Source: Oscillospiraceae bacterium (GTDB lineage: Bacteria > Bacillota > Clostridia > Oscillospirales > Ruminococcaceae). From it: a stretch of DNA of 64,000 nt. Positions 8,349 through 16,300 of the stretch are shown in pieces. The position numbers and the translations under genes are program-made. Where the stretch lies: NCBI GenBank assembly GCA_015067025.1, contig SVNC01000001.1, forward strand, positions 1 to 64,000, in the 5' to 3' direction. Position 1 is the stretch's first letter, and every line of letters starts with the position of its first letter. Below the pieces are notes generated by a model. The model made no database searches. It was not told where the DNA came from and was given only the letters and a program-made list of their open reading frames with translations.

Positions 8349-9551
8349 TTATTTTACTATTATTGATATGTAACCGGGTGTGTAGCAGTTGATACTCCTG
8401 ATAAAGTCGAGAACAAGCTTATTGGTTGTCGTGTTGTGGCACAACTTTCTTGCCAGATGGCATACTATAGTTTTGAATTTTGCTCTTACTGTTGCTTCGT
8501 CGTCGTTGGATGCGGCGATACATACGCCAAGGTATTCTATAGCTGCCACGCATACCGCAAAATAAGCGTAATTTGCAAATATGCTGTCTTTTTTATTAAT
8601 GAAGGGCATCTGCATATCCATATAAAGTGCACGGACAATGTTTCTGATGACGTAATCCTTCGGAAAACAGCTTCTGAATTTCTTGTAGTAATCATTATAT
8701 TGTTCGGGAGAAATAAACAGAACATCGGTATCTGCGGTGCCCTCACCATTCTGGATGAATTTTCTGAATGGTACTTCTATTTCAAGTGAAGAAAACAGAT
8801 TCTTCAATACGGGGAGCTTTACCGATAAATTCGGAGCTATATCCTGAAGGGATTTCAGGGTAGCGGGGTTTGTCATCTGGGGAGTAAGCGCCTTTATGAC
8901 CTCAGGTATTCTCTTTACGTCCCTTGCGGCAAATTCGTCTATTTTTGATGCGGCAAGAATTCCTGAAATAAGCGCTGTGATAATATCGGTATTCTTGTTT
9001 GAGATAATGCCGTAGAAGAAATCAAAAAGCTCGTTGCGATACATTAAAACGGGGTTATTCGATACATCGGCTTCGGTATCGACAAAACAGCTGTTGACAG
9101 TAGTGATGTCTTCCTTGCGGGCTTTTGTATAGACGTCGCAGGCGTCGGGTGAGGCTGTGACCAGATCGTAAACCGCAGGACAACTGATAACACGGTAACG
9201 AAGTATAGTGCCGTTGTTGATCGTTCCCGCAAGCGGATAGGTCTTGCAGGTGTGGGAAAGGTAGTCGTGTCCCAGCTCCTTTTGTATCATACAGAGTCTG
9301 TCATTTTTATCGTGGAAGGGGCAGTCCTTGTCCTCACCGAAGATTATGCGTACTATATCGTCATGCTCCGTTTTCTTGAAGGAGCGGGCAACAAGCTCCT
9401 TCAGTTCCTGTGAGCAGTCGGAATTCTTTATTCTTTCTACCTCAGATACGTACCAGTCTATACCCCATACCTGACAGCAATGAAGCTCACACTCCTTGCC
9501 TATGCATTTAAAATCGTTTATATACGATGGAATTTTTATTGTGTAAGACAT
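8349..9551 (-). CDS. FliB-family (flagellin lysine-N-methylase-like) protein
   Basis: 400 residues with the Cys pattern of the FliB family near the N-terminus: FKCIGKECELHCCQVW (Cys16, 21, 25, 26), then a second Cys cluster around DCPFHDKNDRLC and SHTCKTYPL, followed by an all-alpha C-terminal half. These Cys suggest a metal or Fe-S site. FliB methylates flagellin lysines in Salmonella, but many clostridial homologues occur without flagella, and no flagellar gene lies nearby, so the substrate here is open. A strong GGGAGGTGAT site precedes ATG, and the promoter TTGATT-17-TATAAT at 9597-9569 leaves a leader of only about ten bases before that site. Confidence 0.75.
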   Translation of the reverse strand: MSYTIKIPSYINDFKCIGKECELHCCQVWGIDWYVSEVERIKNSDCSQELKELVARSFKKTEHDDIVRIIFGEDKDCPFHDKNDRLCMIQKELGHDYLSHTCKTYPLAGTINNGTILRYRVISCPAVYDLVTASPDACDVYTKARKEDITTVNSCFVDTEADVSNNPVLMYRNELFDFFYGIISNKNTDIITALISGILAASKIDEFAARDVKRIPEVIKALTPQMTNPATLKSLQDIAPNLSVKLPVLKNLFSSLEIEVPFRKFIQNGEGTADTDVLFISPEQYNDYYKKFRSCFPKDYVIRNIVRALYMDMQMPFINKKDSIFANYAYFAVCVAAIEYLGVCIAASNDDEATVRAKFKTIVCHLARKLCHNTTTNKLVLDFIRSINCYTPGYISIIVK

Positions 9552-9568
9552 AATATCACCTCCCGATA

Positions 9569-9597
9569 ATTATAACATTTTTATCCGTTAAAATCAA
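9569..9597 (-). promoter_or_regulatory. Sigma-A-like promoter of the FliB-like gene
   Basis: On the minus strand TTGATT (9597-9592), a 17-base spacer and TATAAT (9574-9569). Confidence 0.75.
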
Positions 9598-9640
9598 TAT
9601 ATAGCTTGTGTGAAATACAGAATATATAAAAACGGCTTTG

Positions 9641-9669
9641 TTGATAAATTTTATTATATATGATATAAT
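9641..9669 (+). promoter_or_regulatory. Sigma-A-like promoter of the lipoprotein at 9771
   Basis: TTGATA (9641-9646), a 17-base spacer and TATAAT (9664-9669), divergent from the FliB-like promoter. Confidence 0.75.
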
Positions 9670-9770
9670 TAAAGAAGAAAAAATTATAAAACATATGGGA
9701 CAAAACGGACTTCTGTTTTGTATTGTATATGAAAAGCACATAAAACTGAAACTTCGAAGGAGGAACGACC

Positions 9771-10592
9771 ATGAAAAAACTCACATCATTCTTACTCGCT
9801 CTTGCCGTTACGTTCAGCCTGACTGCTTGCAACAGACAGGGAAATTCCAATAACAGCAATATAGAAAGCGGTAGTGCCGTAACCTCTGACAATCAGACGT
9901 CTTCTGATAATAAGAGTACAGAAGATAAAGGACTGGGCTTATGTGCTCCGAATAACGTCATTAATTATCACTTTGATAGTTATGACCAGTTGTTATCGGC
10001 ACTGACAGATAGGAATTCCGACGGATATAAGGATATCTATACACAGATGAAGCAGAATACCTCCGAAGAAAAATTTGAGCTGTTCAGAAAGACGCTACAG
10101 TATTTTGAAACGGGTAAAATAAAGCTCTGCGTACCGCAGTTAAACGGGGAAAATATGAAAATTCAGAGCGATAGCACTTATGTACAGATAACGTTTATGA
10201 CAAGTGAGCTTTACCGTATTCCGTGGATATGGTATCATTGTGGGGCTGTATCAGGCGATGAGCAGATGATAGTAAAGTTATCCTATCTGTTACCTCTTGA
10301 AAATGAAAGCATAGATAACGCAAAATCATATCTTGAAGTACAGAATATTATTTCGCCTTCGTCACCTAATCCCGATAGTTACAGCAATTTTAAAAACTAC
10401 ACTTCTGTTTATGAAAAGGAGATCACACTTGCCGATAACAGCAAGACTGTAGCTCTTATTTCCGAAACCGACAACGCCGGAGAAACTTATGCGAATATAT
10501 ATAAAGATGGAATGCTGATTTCTATCAGAGCAAGTAAGGAAAAGCTGAACGACGACTTTTTCCGTTCCTTTGACGTAGCTGAGATGAACTGA
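9771..10592 (+). CDS. Lipoprotein of unknown function
   Basis: 273-residue exported lipoprotein. The signal peptide ends in a lipobox (SLTAC, Cys20), followed by about 35 residues of Ser/Asn-rich linker and a folded domain from about 55 to the end with no motif I recognise. AAGGAGGAACGACC before ATG is a strong translation signal. The next gene, a small membrane protein, starts 15 bases downstream and is probably in the same operon, so the two may act together at the cell surface. Function is not assignable. Confidence 0.75.
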   Translation: MKKLTSFLLALAVTFSLTACNRQGNSNNSNIESGSAVTSDNQTSSDNKSTEDKGLGLCAPNNVINYHFDSYDQLLSALTDRNSDGYKDIYTQMKQNTSEEKFELFRKTLQYFETGKIKLCVPQLNGENMKIQSDSTYVQITFMTSELYRIPWIWYHCGAVSGDEQMIVKLSYLLPLENESIDNAKSYLEVQNIISPSSPNPDSYSNFKNYTSVYEKEITLADNSKTVALISETDNAGETYANIYKDGMLISIRASKEKLNDDFFRSFDVAEMN

Positions 10593-10607
10593 TAACGAGG
10601 TATTTTT

Positions 10608-11090
10608 ATGGTAAAGAAGCTTTTAAAGCACAAGGTGCTTTTGGTTTTATCGGTAATAGCTTTTCTTATTGTCGGTACTGTTCTTATGTACATTTTCGGC
10701 TGGCGTTTATGGGGATTTTCCGCTTGCGTCAGTCCCGAGCGTTACATTACATACCACTACGAGATAAAAGATGATTCTGTGGAAATCCTTTTCACCAAAA
10801 ACGGTTTTCACGGTATAGGTCATACTCTTGGTTACGTAACCGAAGAAAAAGACGGAGTCTTAAAAATAGGCATAAAATACTATGTAGGGCTTGTCCCCTT
10901 GTTGTTTGGCAGTGGACCGAGAACAGAAACTATAAAAATACCATTGAAAACAAAGCCGGAGAAAATAATTCTTTGCGGAAACGGTTTTGAAATTGATATA
11001 GATGACCACGTTAATGAGGAGTTTTATCAGGATTATCTTGATACATTGCAACAAATTGAAGAGCAGGAGAAGAATAAGACGAGTGAATAA
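10608..11090 (+). CDS. Small membrane-anchored protein of unknown function
   Basis: 160 residues. A basic N-terminus (MVKKLLKHK) is followed by one hydrophobic helix at about 10-30 and then a beta-rich extracytoplasmic domain, with a charged C-terminus. The family is not recognised. GAGG precedes ATG at suitable distance. It follows a lipoprotein gene by 15 bases and is followed by the promoter of the L10 leader, so it is the last gene of its operon. Confidence 0.7.
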   Translation: MVKKLLKHKVLLVLSVIAFLIVGTVLMYIFGWRLWGFSACVSPERYITYHYEIKDDSVEILFTKNGFHGIGHTLGYVTEEKDGVLKIGIKYYVGLVPLLFGSGPRTETIKIPLKTKPEKIILCGNGFEIDIDDHVNEEFYQDYLDTLQQIEEQEKNKTSE

Positions 11091-11150
11091 CGGAGCTTAT
11101 GACGTCATTATCATCACCTGAAGAAAAATTCAAAATTTTTAAAAAACCTA

Positions 11151-11179
11151 TTGACAATCATAAATCAATATGATATAAT
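11151..11179 (+). promoter_or_regulatory. Sigma-A promoter of the rplJL operon
   Basis: Perfect consensus TTGACA (11151-11156), 17-base spacer, TATAAT (11174-11179). A promoter this good fits a heavily expressed ribosomal protein operon. Confidence 0.92.
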
Positions 11180-11184
11180 AATGA

Positions 11185-11301
11185 AGCTGTTCTAAAGACA
11201 GTAGGTCGGGTAACCGCTAACGACAATGTCGCCTACCGAGGAATGGGAAGAAAGAATATGATTTTTCTGCCCTTTTCTGTCTTGACAGGAAAGGGTTTTT
11301 A
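11185..11301 (+). ncRNA. Ribosomal protein L10 leader RNA
   Basis: The 5' leader between the promoter and rplJ has the layout of the Firmicutes L10 leader: a stem-loop with the bulged AGTAGGTCGGGTAACCGCT...GCCTACCGAGGAATGGGAAGA-type core (11203-11255), followed by a terminator hairpin. L10 with L7/L12 binds such leaders and represses its own synthesis. Identification rests on sequence pattern and position only. Confidence 0.8.
11270..11301 (+). terminator. Attenuator terminator in the L10 leader
   Basis: CCCTTTTCTGTC (11270-11281) pairs with GACAGGAAAGGG (11284-11295), followed by TTTTTAT. It lies upstream of rplJ, so it must act as a conditional terminator. Confidence 0.8.
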
Positions 11302-11345
11302 TATTCCCCTTTTCGAACAGTTATTACACGAAAGGAGAAAACACT

Positions 11346-11843
11346 ATGCCCAGTGAAAAGATTTTAGCGTCAAAGCAGGAATACGTAGCTCAGCTTGCTG
11401 AAAAGCTCAAGAATGCTGCTTGCGGCGTAATCGTTGACTACAAGGGTATCACAGTTGCTGACGACACAGTTCTCAGAAAGGGACTTCGTGAAGCAGAGAT
11501 TGATTACTTCGTAGTTAAGAACACTCTTTTAAAGCGTGCAGCTGAAATTGCCGGTATTGAAGGAATTGATGACGTTCTTGAAGGCACAACAGCTATTGCA
11601 CTTGCTAAGGAAGATATCGTTACAGCTCCTAAGCTTTTATACAAGCAGGAAGAAGCTTCTAACGGTGCTTTCGCAATCAAGAAGGGCTTCGTTGATGGCA
11701 AGGCTATCAGCAAGGAAGAAGTAGTAGCTTACGCAAAGCTTCCTACAAAGGAAACTCTGCTTTCTCAGCTCGTATTTATGCTTCAGTCCCCTATCCAGAA
11801 GCTCGCTATCGCTATAAGCGAAATCGAAAAGAAGAACGCATAA
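11346..11843 (+). CDS. rplJ: 50S ribosomal protein L10
   Basis: 165-residue L10 (uL10), base of the ribosomal stalk that binds 23S rRNA and carries L7/L12 dimers on its C-terminal helix. The N-terminal half has the usual VDYKGITVADDTVLRKGLREA and YFVVKNTLLKRA pattern, and the last 25 residues form the amphipathic stalk helix. Length is typical. AAAGGAGAAAACACT precedes ATG. It is followed by rplL after 85 bases and preceded by the autoregulatory leader. Unlike most bacteria it is not directly upstream of rpoBC, which begins about 21 kb away. Confidence 0.97.
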   Translation: MPSEKILASKQEYVAQLAEKLKNAACGVIVDYKGITVADDTVLRKGLREAEIDYFVVKNTLLKRAAEIAGIEGIDDVLEGTTAIALAKEDIVTAPKLLYKQEEASNGAFAIKKGFVDGKAISKEEVVAYAKLPTKETLLSQLVFMLQSPIQKLAIAISEIEKKNA

Positions 11844-11928
11844 GAAATGCGGCGGCTTAAAATAAGCCACTAAATTAAGAGCGGGAAATCCGCAAAAAAA
11901 TTAAAACATATTTATGGAGGAAAATAAA

Positions 11929-12306
11929 ATGGCTTCAGAAAAGATTTTAGCAATGATCGAAGAAGTAAAAGGTTTAACAGTATTAGAGCTCAACGAACTC
12001 GTTAAGGCTCTCGAAGAAGAATTTGGCGTATCTGCAGCAGCAGTAGCAGTAGCAGGTCCTGCAGCAGGCGGTGCAGCTGCAGCAGCTGAAGAAAAGACAG
12101 AATTTGACGTAATTCTCGCATCCTTCGGCGATGCTAAGATGAACGTTATCAAGGCAGTTAAGGATATTTGCGGTCTTGGTCTTAAGGAAGCTAAGGAACT
12201 CGTTGAAGCAGCTCCTAAGGCTCTCAAGGAAGGCGTTTCCAAGGCAGAAGCTGAAGAAATCAAGGCAAAGCTTGAAGAAGCTGGCGCTAAGATCGAACTT
12301 AAGTAA
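11929..12306 (+). CDS. rplL: 50S ribosomal protein L7/L12
   Basis: 125-residue L7/L12 (bL12), the mobile stalk protein that recruits translational GTPases. The N-terminal dimerisation part (about 1-32), an Ala-rich hinge ([20 protein letters not shown]), and a C-terminal globular domain with [21 protein letters not shown] are all present. The ATG at 11929 is chosen over the one at 11914, because the latter overlaps the GGAGG that serves 11929 and the resulting start MASEKI fits the family. It shares the L10 operon and ends at a strong terminator. Confidence 0.97.
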   Translation: MASEKILAMIEEVKGLTVLELNELVKALEEEFGVSAAAVAVAGPAAGGAAAAAEEKTEFDVILASFGDAKMNVIKAVKDICGLGLKEAKELVEAAPKALKEGVSKAEAEEIKAKLEEAGAKIELK

Positions 12307-12331
12307 TTACTGCTTAAAACGACAAAGCTTA

Positions 12332-12361
12332 TCCCCACTCGTAAGAGTGGGGATTTTTTCT
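12332..12361 (+). terminator. Terminator of rplJL
   Basis: CCCCACTC-GTAA-GAGTGGGG hairpin followed by ATTTTTTC, between rplL and a convergent minus-strand gene. Confidence 0.88.
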
Positions 12362-14233
12362 TTAGTCCCATAACGAACCATCATCTGTTTCAATGCTGCT
12401 TTCTATCTCGTAGGATACTACGTTGCTTATACGTGAATAAGAACCGTCAATAAAAGCAGTAAGATATATTTCGTACTTTCCGCTTTGGAAAGAACAGTGA
12501 TTGTAGTGTAATTCGTTTTCGGCATTGCGGTGTAGCACTTGTTCGCCATTATGCATTATTATCCATCCAAGATTACGAAAACGTTCAAGGTCGGCGGGAC
12601 GGGTTACGTTGTGATTATCGTCTATAGTGATCTGTACAAGGTCATTAAGGATCTGATCTATTTCTCCGTTTTCATCCCAGACGAGATGATACGGGAAATC
12701 TTCGTTTTCAGACGGCGTCCAGTGGTAAGAGCAATTCGTCACAGTACCGAGTAATGATATTTTTCTGTTGCTGCTATGGTTGCTTGTTTCACCTGTCAGA
12801 TATATATGGCAGTTATCAAAGAGAGAAGCTTCATTACCTATAGAGCAAATTCTATCCAGTCTGTTGTAATAATCAATGAAGCTATCCTTTATAGTAATAT
12901 CTCTTACCGTGATTTTCTTGCCGCTTATAATAAAGCCGTCACATTTGGAGTCCTTTACATAGGGTTTGATTATAAAATGATTATTGCCGTTTATTTGTCC
13001 GTTGAAGTAATGTGTTTCGGAATTTTCGCGTTCCCATCCGATGCCGCACCATTCGTATCCGGAAAGGTCGATATCTTTTATTATTTCAATTTTTATATCA
13101 GCTTTTTCTGATTGCTCATCGGTGAGATACGCATTGATATAATAGGTAACGCTTGCAAGCTCTTCAGGTCTGCTTACTTTGAAAATTCCCTCCTTAACAC
13201 TTCTATCTATATAATCGGTATCAGCTATATAGGGGACGTCTCCAAAGGAGTTTCCTGAAGCTAACCAGCCTGCATTGTCAGGGTATTTTTCTAACAGGTC
13301 TGTACGCTCCTGAATCAGATTATACAGCTCTTTCATCATGCCTATCTCATCGCTGTCTTTTCTGTATAGCTCTTTAGTTATCCCGTCCTTTGTGAGAATA
13401 AGTTTGTTTATATCTACCATCTCAAATTCGTATTCATCAGTAGAATTTACTGTCAGCTTGTTGCACTCATAATATGGTTTTGCTGTATAACTGTACAGCG
13501 TTCCGTTTATTGTAAGAGTACCGCCTCGGGTAAGCGTCCAGTTATCAAAGGGGTGTTCTGCCATTGTCCATTCGCCTGCAATCATTCCCTTCAGGTCAAC
13601 GGTAGACTGGATTTCTTCAATATCCGTTCGCTTATATCTTAAGGTCTGAATAAAGGTCTGGAGGATCATATCCTCGCCGTCAAAACGAATGGTAGCAGAA
13701 TAGTCAGCAACCTGTTCGTTTTCCTGGATTTCTTCAAGCGAAACAAGACGTATGCCGTCTGTATCGTTATTGACTGACGTTACATTTCCGTTGACGATAG
13801 AGGTTATTTTTTTGTTGTTAATGATCATATAGCAGTTATTCAGAATATTGGAGCTCCAGCAGCCCTCAGCTTTTTTTCTTATCTCCTTACACAGCTCTTT
13901 ACCCTTTTCACCCGATGCACGATAGGCGTAACATTTTTTTATATTTGTTCCGTCTATGATTATGGTGTCTTCATCTTTTCCTGTTATCCTGATAACGTCA
14001 GAGGTATCCTGAAGTGTTGCTGTACCTTTTTCATAAGTAACGTTATATTTTCCTGTGTCAGTATATATATAGGCTATGTCGTTGACGAAATTAACAACGT
14101 ATCCTTGCTCATCTACCCAGTCGCCTTTCAAAAACTCCTTATCTACAGGTATGGTAGATTCGTCCTGAAACATCAGAATGAATGCAGATATAAGTATAAT
14201 TATAACAGGTATGATAAGAAGATATTTTTTCAT
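12362..14233 (-). CDS. Membrane-anchored protein with GLUG-like segment, function unknown
   Basis: 623 residues. MKKYLL starts a short Lys-rich head and one hydrophobic helix at about 4-20, with no lipobox Cys, so it is probably an uncleaved anchor. Residues 25-300 hold repeated beta-rich units (LKGDWVDEQGYVVNF, MIAGEWTMAEH) resembling lipocalin-like or Hydra-like stress domains. The segment near WCGIGWERENSETHYFNGQINGNNHFI resembles GLUG/filamentous beta-helix repeats in cell-surface proteins. Start at 14233 is chosen because AAGGAGGC lies 8 bases upstream; the longer frame has none. Single gene, convergent with rplL. A surface or adhesion role is only a guess. Confidence 0.65.
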   Translation of the reverse strand: MKKYLLIIPVIIILISAFILMFQDESTIPVDKEFLKGDWVDEQGYVVNFVNDIAYIYTDTGKYNVTYEKGTATLQDTSDVIRITGKDEDTIIIDGTNIKKCYAYRASGEKGKELCKEIRKKAEGCWSSNILNNCYMIINNKKITSIVNGNVTSVNNDTDGIRLVSLEEIQENEQVADYSATIRFDGEDMILQTFIQTLRYKRTDIEEIQSTVDLKGMIAGEWTMAEHPFDNWTLTRGGTLTINGTLYSYTAKPYYECNKLTVNSTDEYEFEMVDINKLILTKDGITKELYRKDSDEIGMMKELYNLIQERTDLLEKYPDNAGWLASGNSFGDVPYIADTDYIDRSVKEGIFKVSRPEELASVTYYINAYLTDEQSEKADIKIEIIKDIDLSGYEWCGIGWERENSETHYFNGQINGNNHFIIKPYVKDSKCDGFIISGKKITVRDITIKDSFIDYYNRLDRICSIGNEASLFDNCHIYLTGETSNHSSNRKISLLGTVTNCSYHWTPSENEDFPYHLVWDENGEIDQILNDLVQITIDDNHNVTRPADLERFRNLGWIIMHNGEQVLHRNAENELHYNHCSFQSGKYEIYLTAFIDGSYSRISNVVSYEIESSIETDDGSLWD

Positions 14234-14402
14234 ACTTTGAGCCTCCTTGCGACCTTTGTTTTCGCTATAAGATATATCAATATTATAGTACGGTATTAGG
14301 GTATTGTCAAGTAAAGGAATCTGTAGTCGCTGTATCATATAAGAATATAATCAGGATATAAAAAAACTTTGTTAATTTGCTGACGGATTTTTCTCAAAAC
14401 TA

Positions 14403-14431
14403 TTGAAATTTTCTTCAGAATAGTATATAAT
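14403..14431 (+). promoter_or_regulatory. Sigma-A promoter of the NifU-like/GGGtGRT pair
   Basis: TTGAAA (14403-14408), 17-base spacer, TATAAT (14426-14431). Confidence 0.8.
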
Positions 14432-14447
14432 ATATTTGTATATGTGA

Positions 14448-14467
14448 CTTGTCCGAAAGCGGACAAG
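14448..14467 (+). other. Perfect 5'-UTR hairpin
   Basis: CTTGTCCG-AAAG-CGGACAAG is a perfect 8-bp stem about 10 bases after the expected transcription start and 30 before the start codon. There is no T-run, so it is not a terminator; it could protect the transcript's 5' end or bind a regulator. Confidence 0.6.
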
Positions 14468-14497
14468 AACTGTAACATTTTTGAAAGGAGCAGAAAA

Positions 14498-15193
14498 ATG
14501 GCAAGTTTTTCTCATGAAGTTCAGAACATGTGCGTGGTTGCCAAAGGCCCCAAGCACGGTCCCGCACCCATTCCCGAAGAGGGCAAGTGGGTAAAAGCCT
14601 ATCAGATTTCCGATATCAGCGGTCTTACACACGGTGTAGGCTGGTGTGCCCCTCAGCAGGGTGCCTGCAAGCTGACACTCAACGTTAAGGATGGTATCAT
14701 CGAAGAAGCATTAGTTGAAACACTCGGTTGCTCTGGTATGACACACTCCGCAGCAATGGCAGGTGAGATCCTCCCCGGTAAGACACTTTTAGAAGCTCTT
14801 AACACAGACCTCGTTTGTGACGCTATCAACACAGCTATGCGTGAGCTTTTCTTACAGATCGTTTACGGTCGTACACAGACAGCCTTCTCTGAAGATGGTC
14901 TTCCCATCGGTGCAGGTCTTGAAGACTTAGGTAAGGGTCTTCGTTCACAGATCGGTACTATCTTCTCAACAAAGGCTAAGGGTGTTCGTTATATGGAAAT
15001 GGCAGAGGGCTACATCACATCCCTCGGTCTTGACGAAAACAACGAAATCATCGGCTACCAGTTCATCCGTCTTGGCAAGATGCTCGAAGACATCCGTCAC
15101 GGCAAGACTCCTGACGAAGCTTACAAGGCTAACATGGGTCAGTACGGCAGATATGATGAAGCTGTTAAGAAGATCGATCCCCGTGAAGAATAA
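14498..15193 (+). CDS. NifU/IscU-like iron-sulfur cluster scaffold partner
   Basis: 231 residues resembling the NifU-like scaffold proteins encoded beside GGGtGRT proteins in clostridia. Conserved Cys at about 50 (HGVGWC), 57 (GAC), 78 (TLGCSG) and 107 (LVCDA) are candidates for cluster ligation; ETLGCSGMTHSAAMAGE matches the IscU-like region. The ATG at 14498 is chosen because GAAAGGAG precedes it, whereas the in-frame ATG at 14444 has none. It is followed 21 bases later by the GGGtGRT gene, so the pair is an operon. Third-position codon bias is like that of ribosomal genes, which suggests high expression. The exact biochemical role is not established. Confidence 0.8.
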   Translation: MASFSHEVQNMCVVAKGPKHGPAPIPEEGKWVKAYQISDISGLTHGVGWCAPQQGACKLTLNVKDGIIEEALVETLGCSGMTHSAAMAGEILPGKTLLEALNTDLVCDAINTAMRELFLQIVYGRTQTAFSEDGLPIGAGLEDLGKGLRSQIGTIFSTKAKGVRYMEMAEGYITSLGLDENNEIIGYQFIRLGKMLEDIRHGKTPDEAYKANMGQYGRYDEAVKKIDPREE

Positions 15194-15214
15194 TAAGGAA
15201 GGAGTAAAGATATA

Positions 15215-16213
15215 ATGGCTAAATTTGAAGGACAGGAAAGACGTGCAGCCAAGATTGCAGCATGTCTCGAAACCCTTGGTATGAAAGAAATTGAAGAAGC
15301 AAGAGATCTTTGCCTTTCCAAGGGAATTAACGTAGAAGAAATCGTTAAGGGCGTACAGCCCATTGCATTTGAAAACGCCGTATGGGCATATACACTCGGT
15401 ACAGCAATCGCTCTTAAGAGAGATATCAAGAAGGCAAGCGAAGCTGCAGCTGCAATCGGCGAAGGCTTACAGGCATTCTGCATCCCCGGTTCTGTTGCTG
15501 AAAACAGAAGCGTTGGTCTCGGCCACGGTAACCTCGGTAAGATGCTTCTTGAAGAAGATACAAAGTGCTTCTGCTTCTTAGCAGGTCACGAATCCTTCGC
15601 AGCTGCTGAAGGTGCTATCGGTATCGCAAGAACAGCTAACAAGGCAAGAAAAGAACCCTTAAGAGTTATCTTAAACGGTCTTGGTAAGGACGCTGCACAG
15701 ATCATTTCCAGAATCAACGGCTTCACTTACGTTCAGACAGAATATGATATTTCCAACGACAAGCTCACAGTAGTTAAGGAAATTGCATACTCAAACGGCG
15801 ACAAGGCTAAGGTTCGTTGTTTCGGTTGTAACGACGTTACAGAAGGTGTTGCTATCATGAAGATGGAAGGCGTTGAAGTTTCCATCACAGGTAACTCCAC
15901 TAACCCCACAAGATTCCAGCACCCCGTTGCAGGCACATATAAGAAGTGGGCTATCGAAAACGGCAAGAAGTACTTCTCAGTTGCTTCCGGTGGTGGTACA
16001 GGTCGTACACTTCACCCCGACAATATGGCAGCAGGCCCTGCTTCCTATGGTCTTACAGACACAATGGGTCGTATGCACGGTGACGCTCAGTTCGCAGGTT
16101 CTTCTTCTGTTCCTGCTCACGTTGAAATGATGGGTCTCATCGGTATGGGTAACAACCCCATGGTTGGTGCTACAGTTGCTTGTGCAGTTGCGGTTGAAGA
16201 AGCTAACAAGTAA
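15215..16213 (+). CDS. GGGtGRT protein
   Basis: 332 residues of the family named for the motif GGGTGRTLHP (here about 259-268, within SVASGGGTGRT). The protein is Gly/Ala-rich with no signal peptide or membrane segment, so it is cytosolic. The family is widespread in anaerobic Firmicutes, invariably near a NifU-like gene, but its reaction is unknown; a role in Fe-S or cofactor metabolism is inferred from this pairing only. AAGGAGTAAAGATATA precedes ATG. Codon bias suggests strong expression. A strong terminator follows 38 bases later. Confidence 0.85.
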   Translation: MAKFEGQERRAAKIAACLETLGMKEIEEARDLCLSKGINVEEIVKGVQPIAFENAVWAYTLGTAIALKRDIKKASEAAAAIGEGLQAFCIPGSVAENRSVGLGHGNLGKMLLEEDTKCFCFLAGHESFAAAEGAIGIARTANKARKEPLRVILNGLGKDAAQIISRINGFTYVQTEYDISNDKLTVVKEIAYSNGDKAKVRCFGCNDVTEGVAIMKMEGVEVSITGNSTNPTRFQHPVAGTYKKWAIENGKKYFSVASGGGTGRTLHPDNMAAGPASYGLTDTMGRMHGDAQFAGSSSVPAHVEMMGLIGMGNNPMVGATVACAVAVEEANK

Positions 16214-16250
16214 GCAGTAAACGTTGCACTGACAGATAATTTAACAACAG

Positions 16251-16281
16251 AGGCGGTCACTTTACAGTGACCGCCTTTTGC
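16251..16281 (+). terminator. Terminator of the NifU-like/GGGtGRT operon
   Basis: AGGCGGTCACT and AGTGACCGCCT pair around a TTAC loop, followed by TTTTG. Confidence 0.88.
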
Positions 16282-16300
16282 TATTTGTTTCTTTTTTTGT

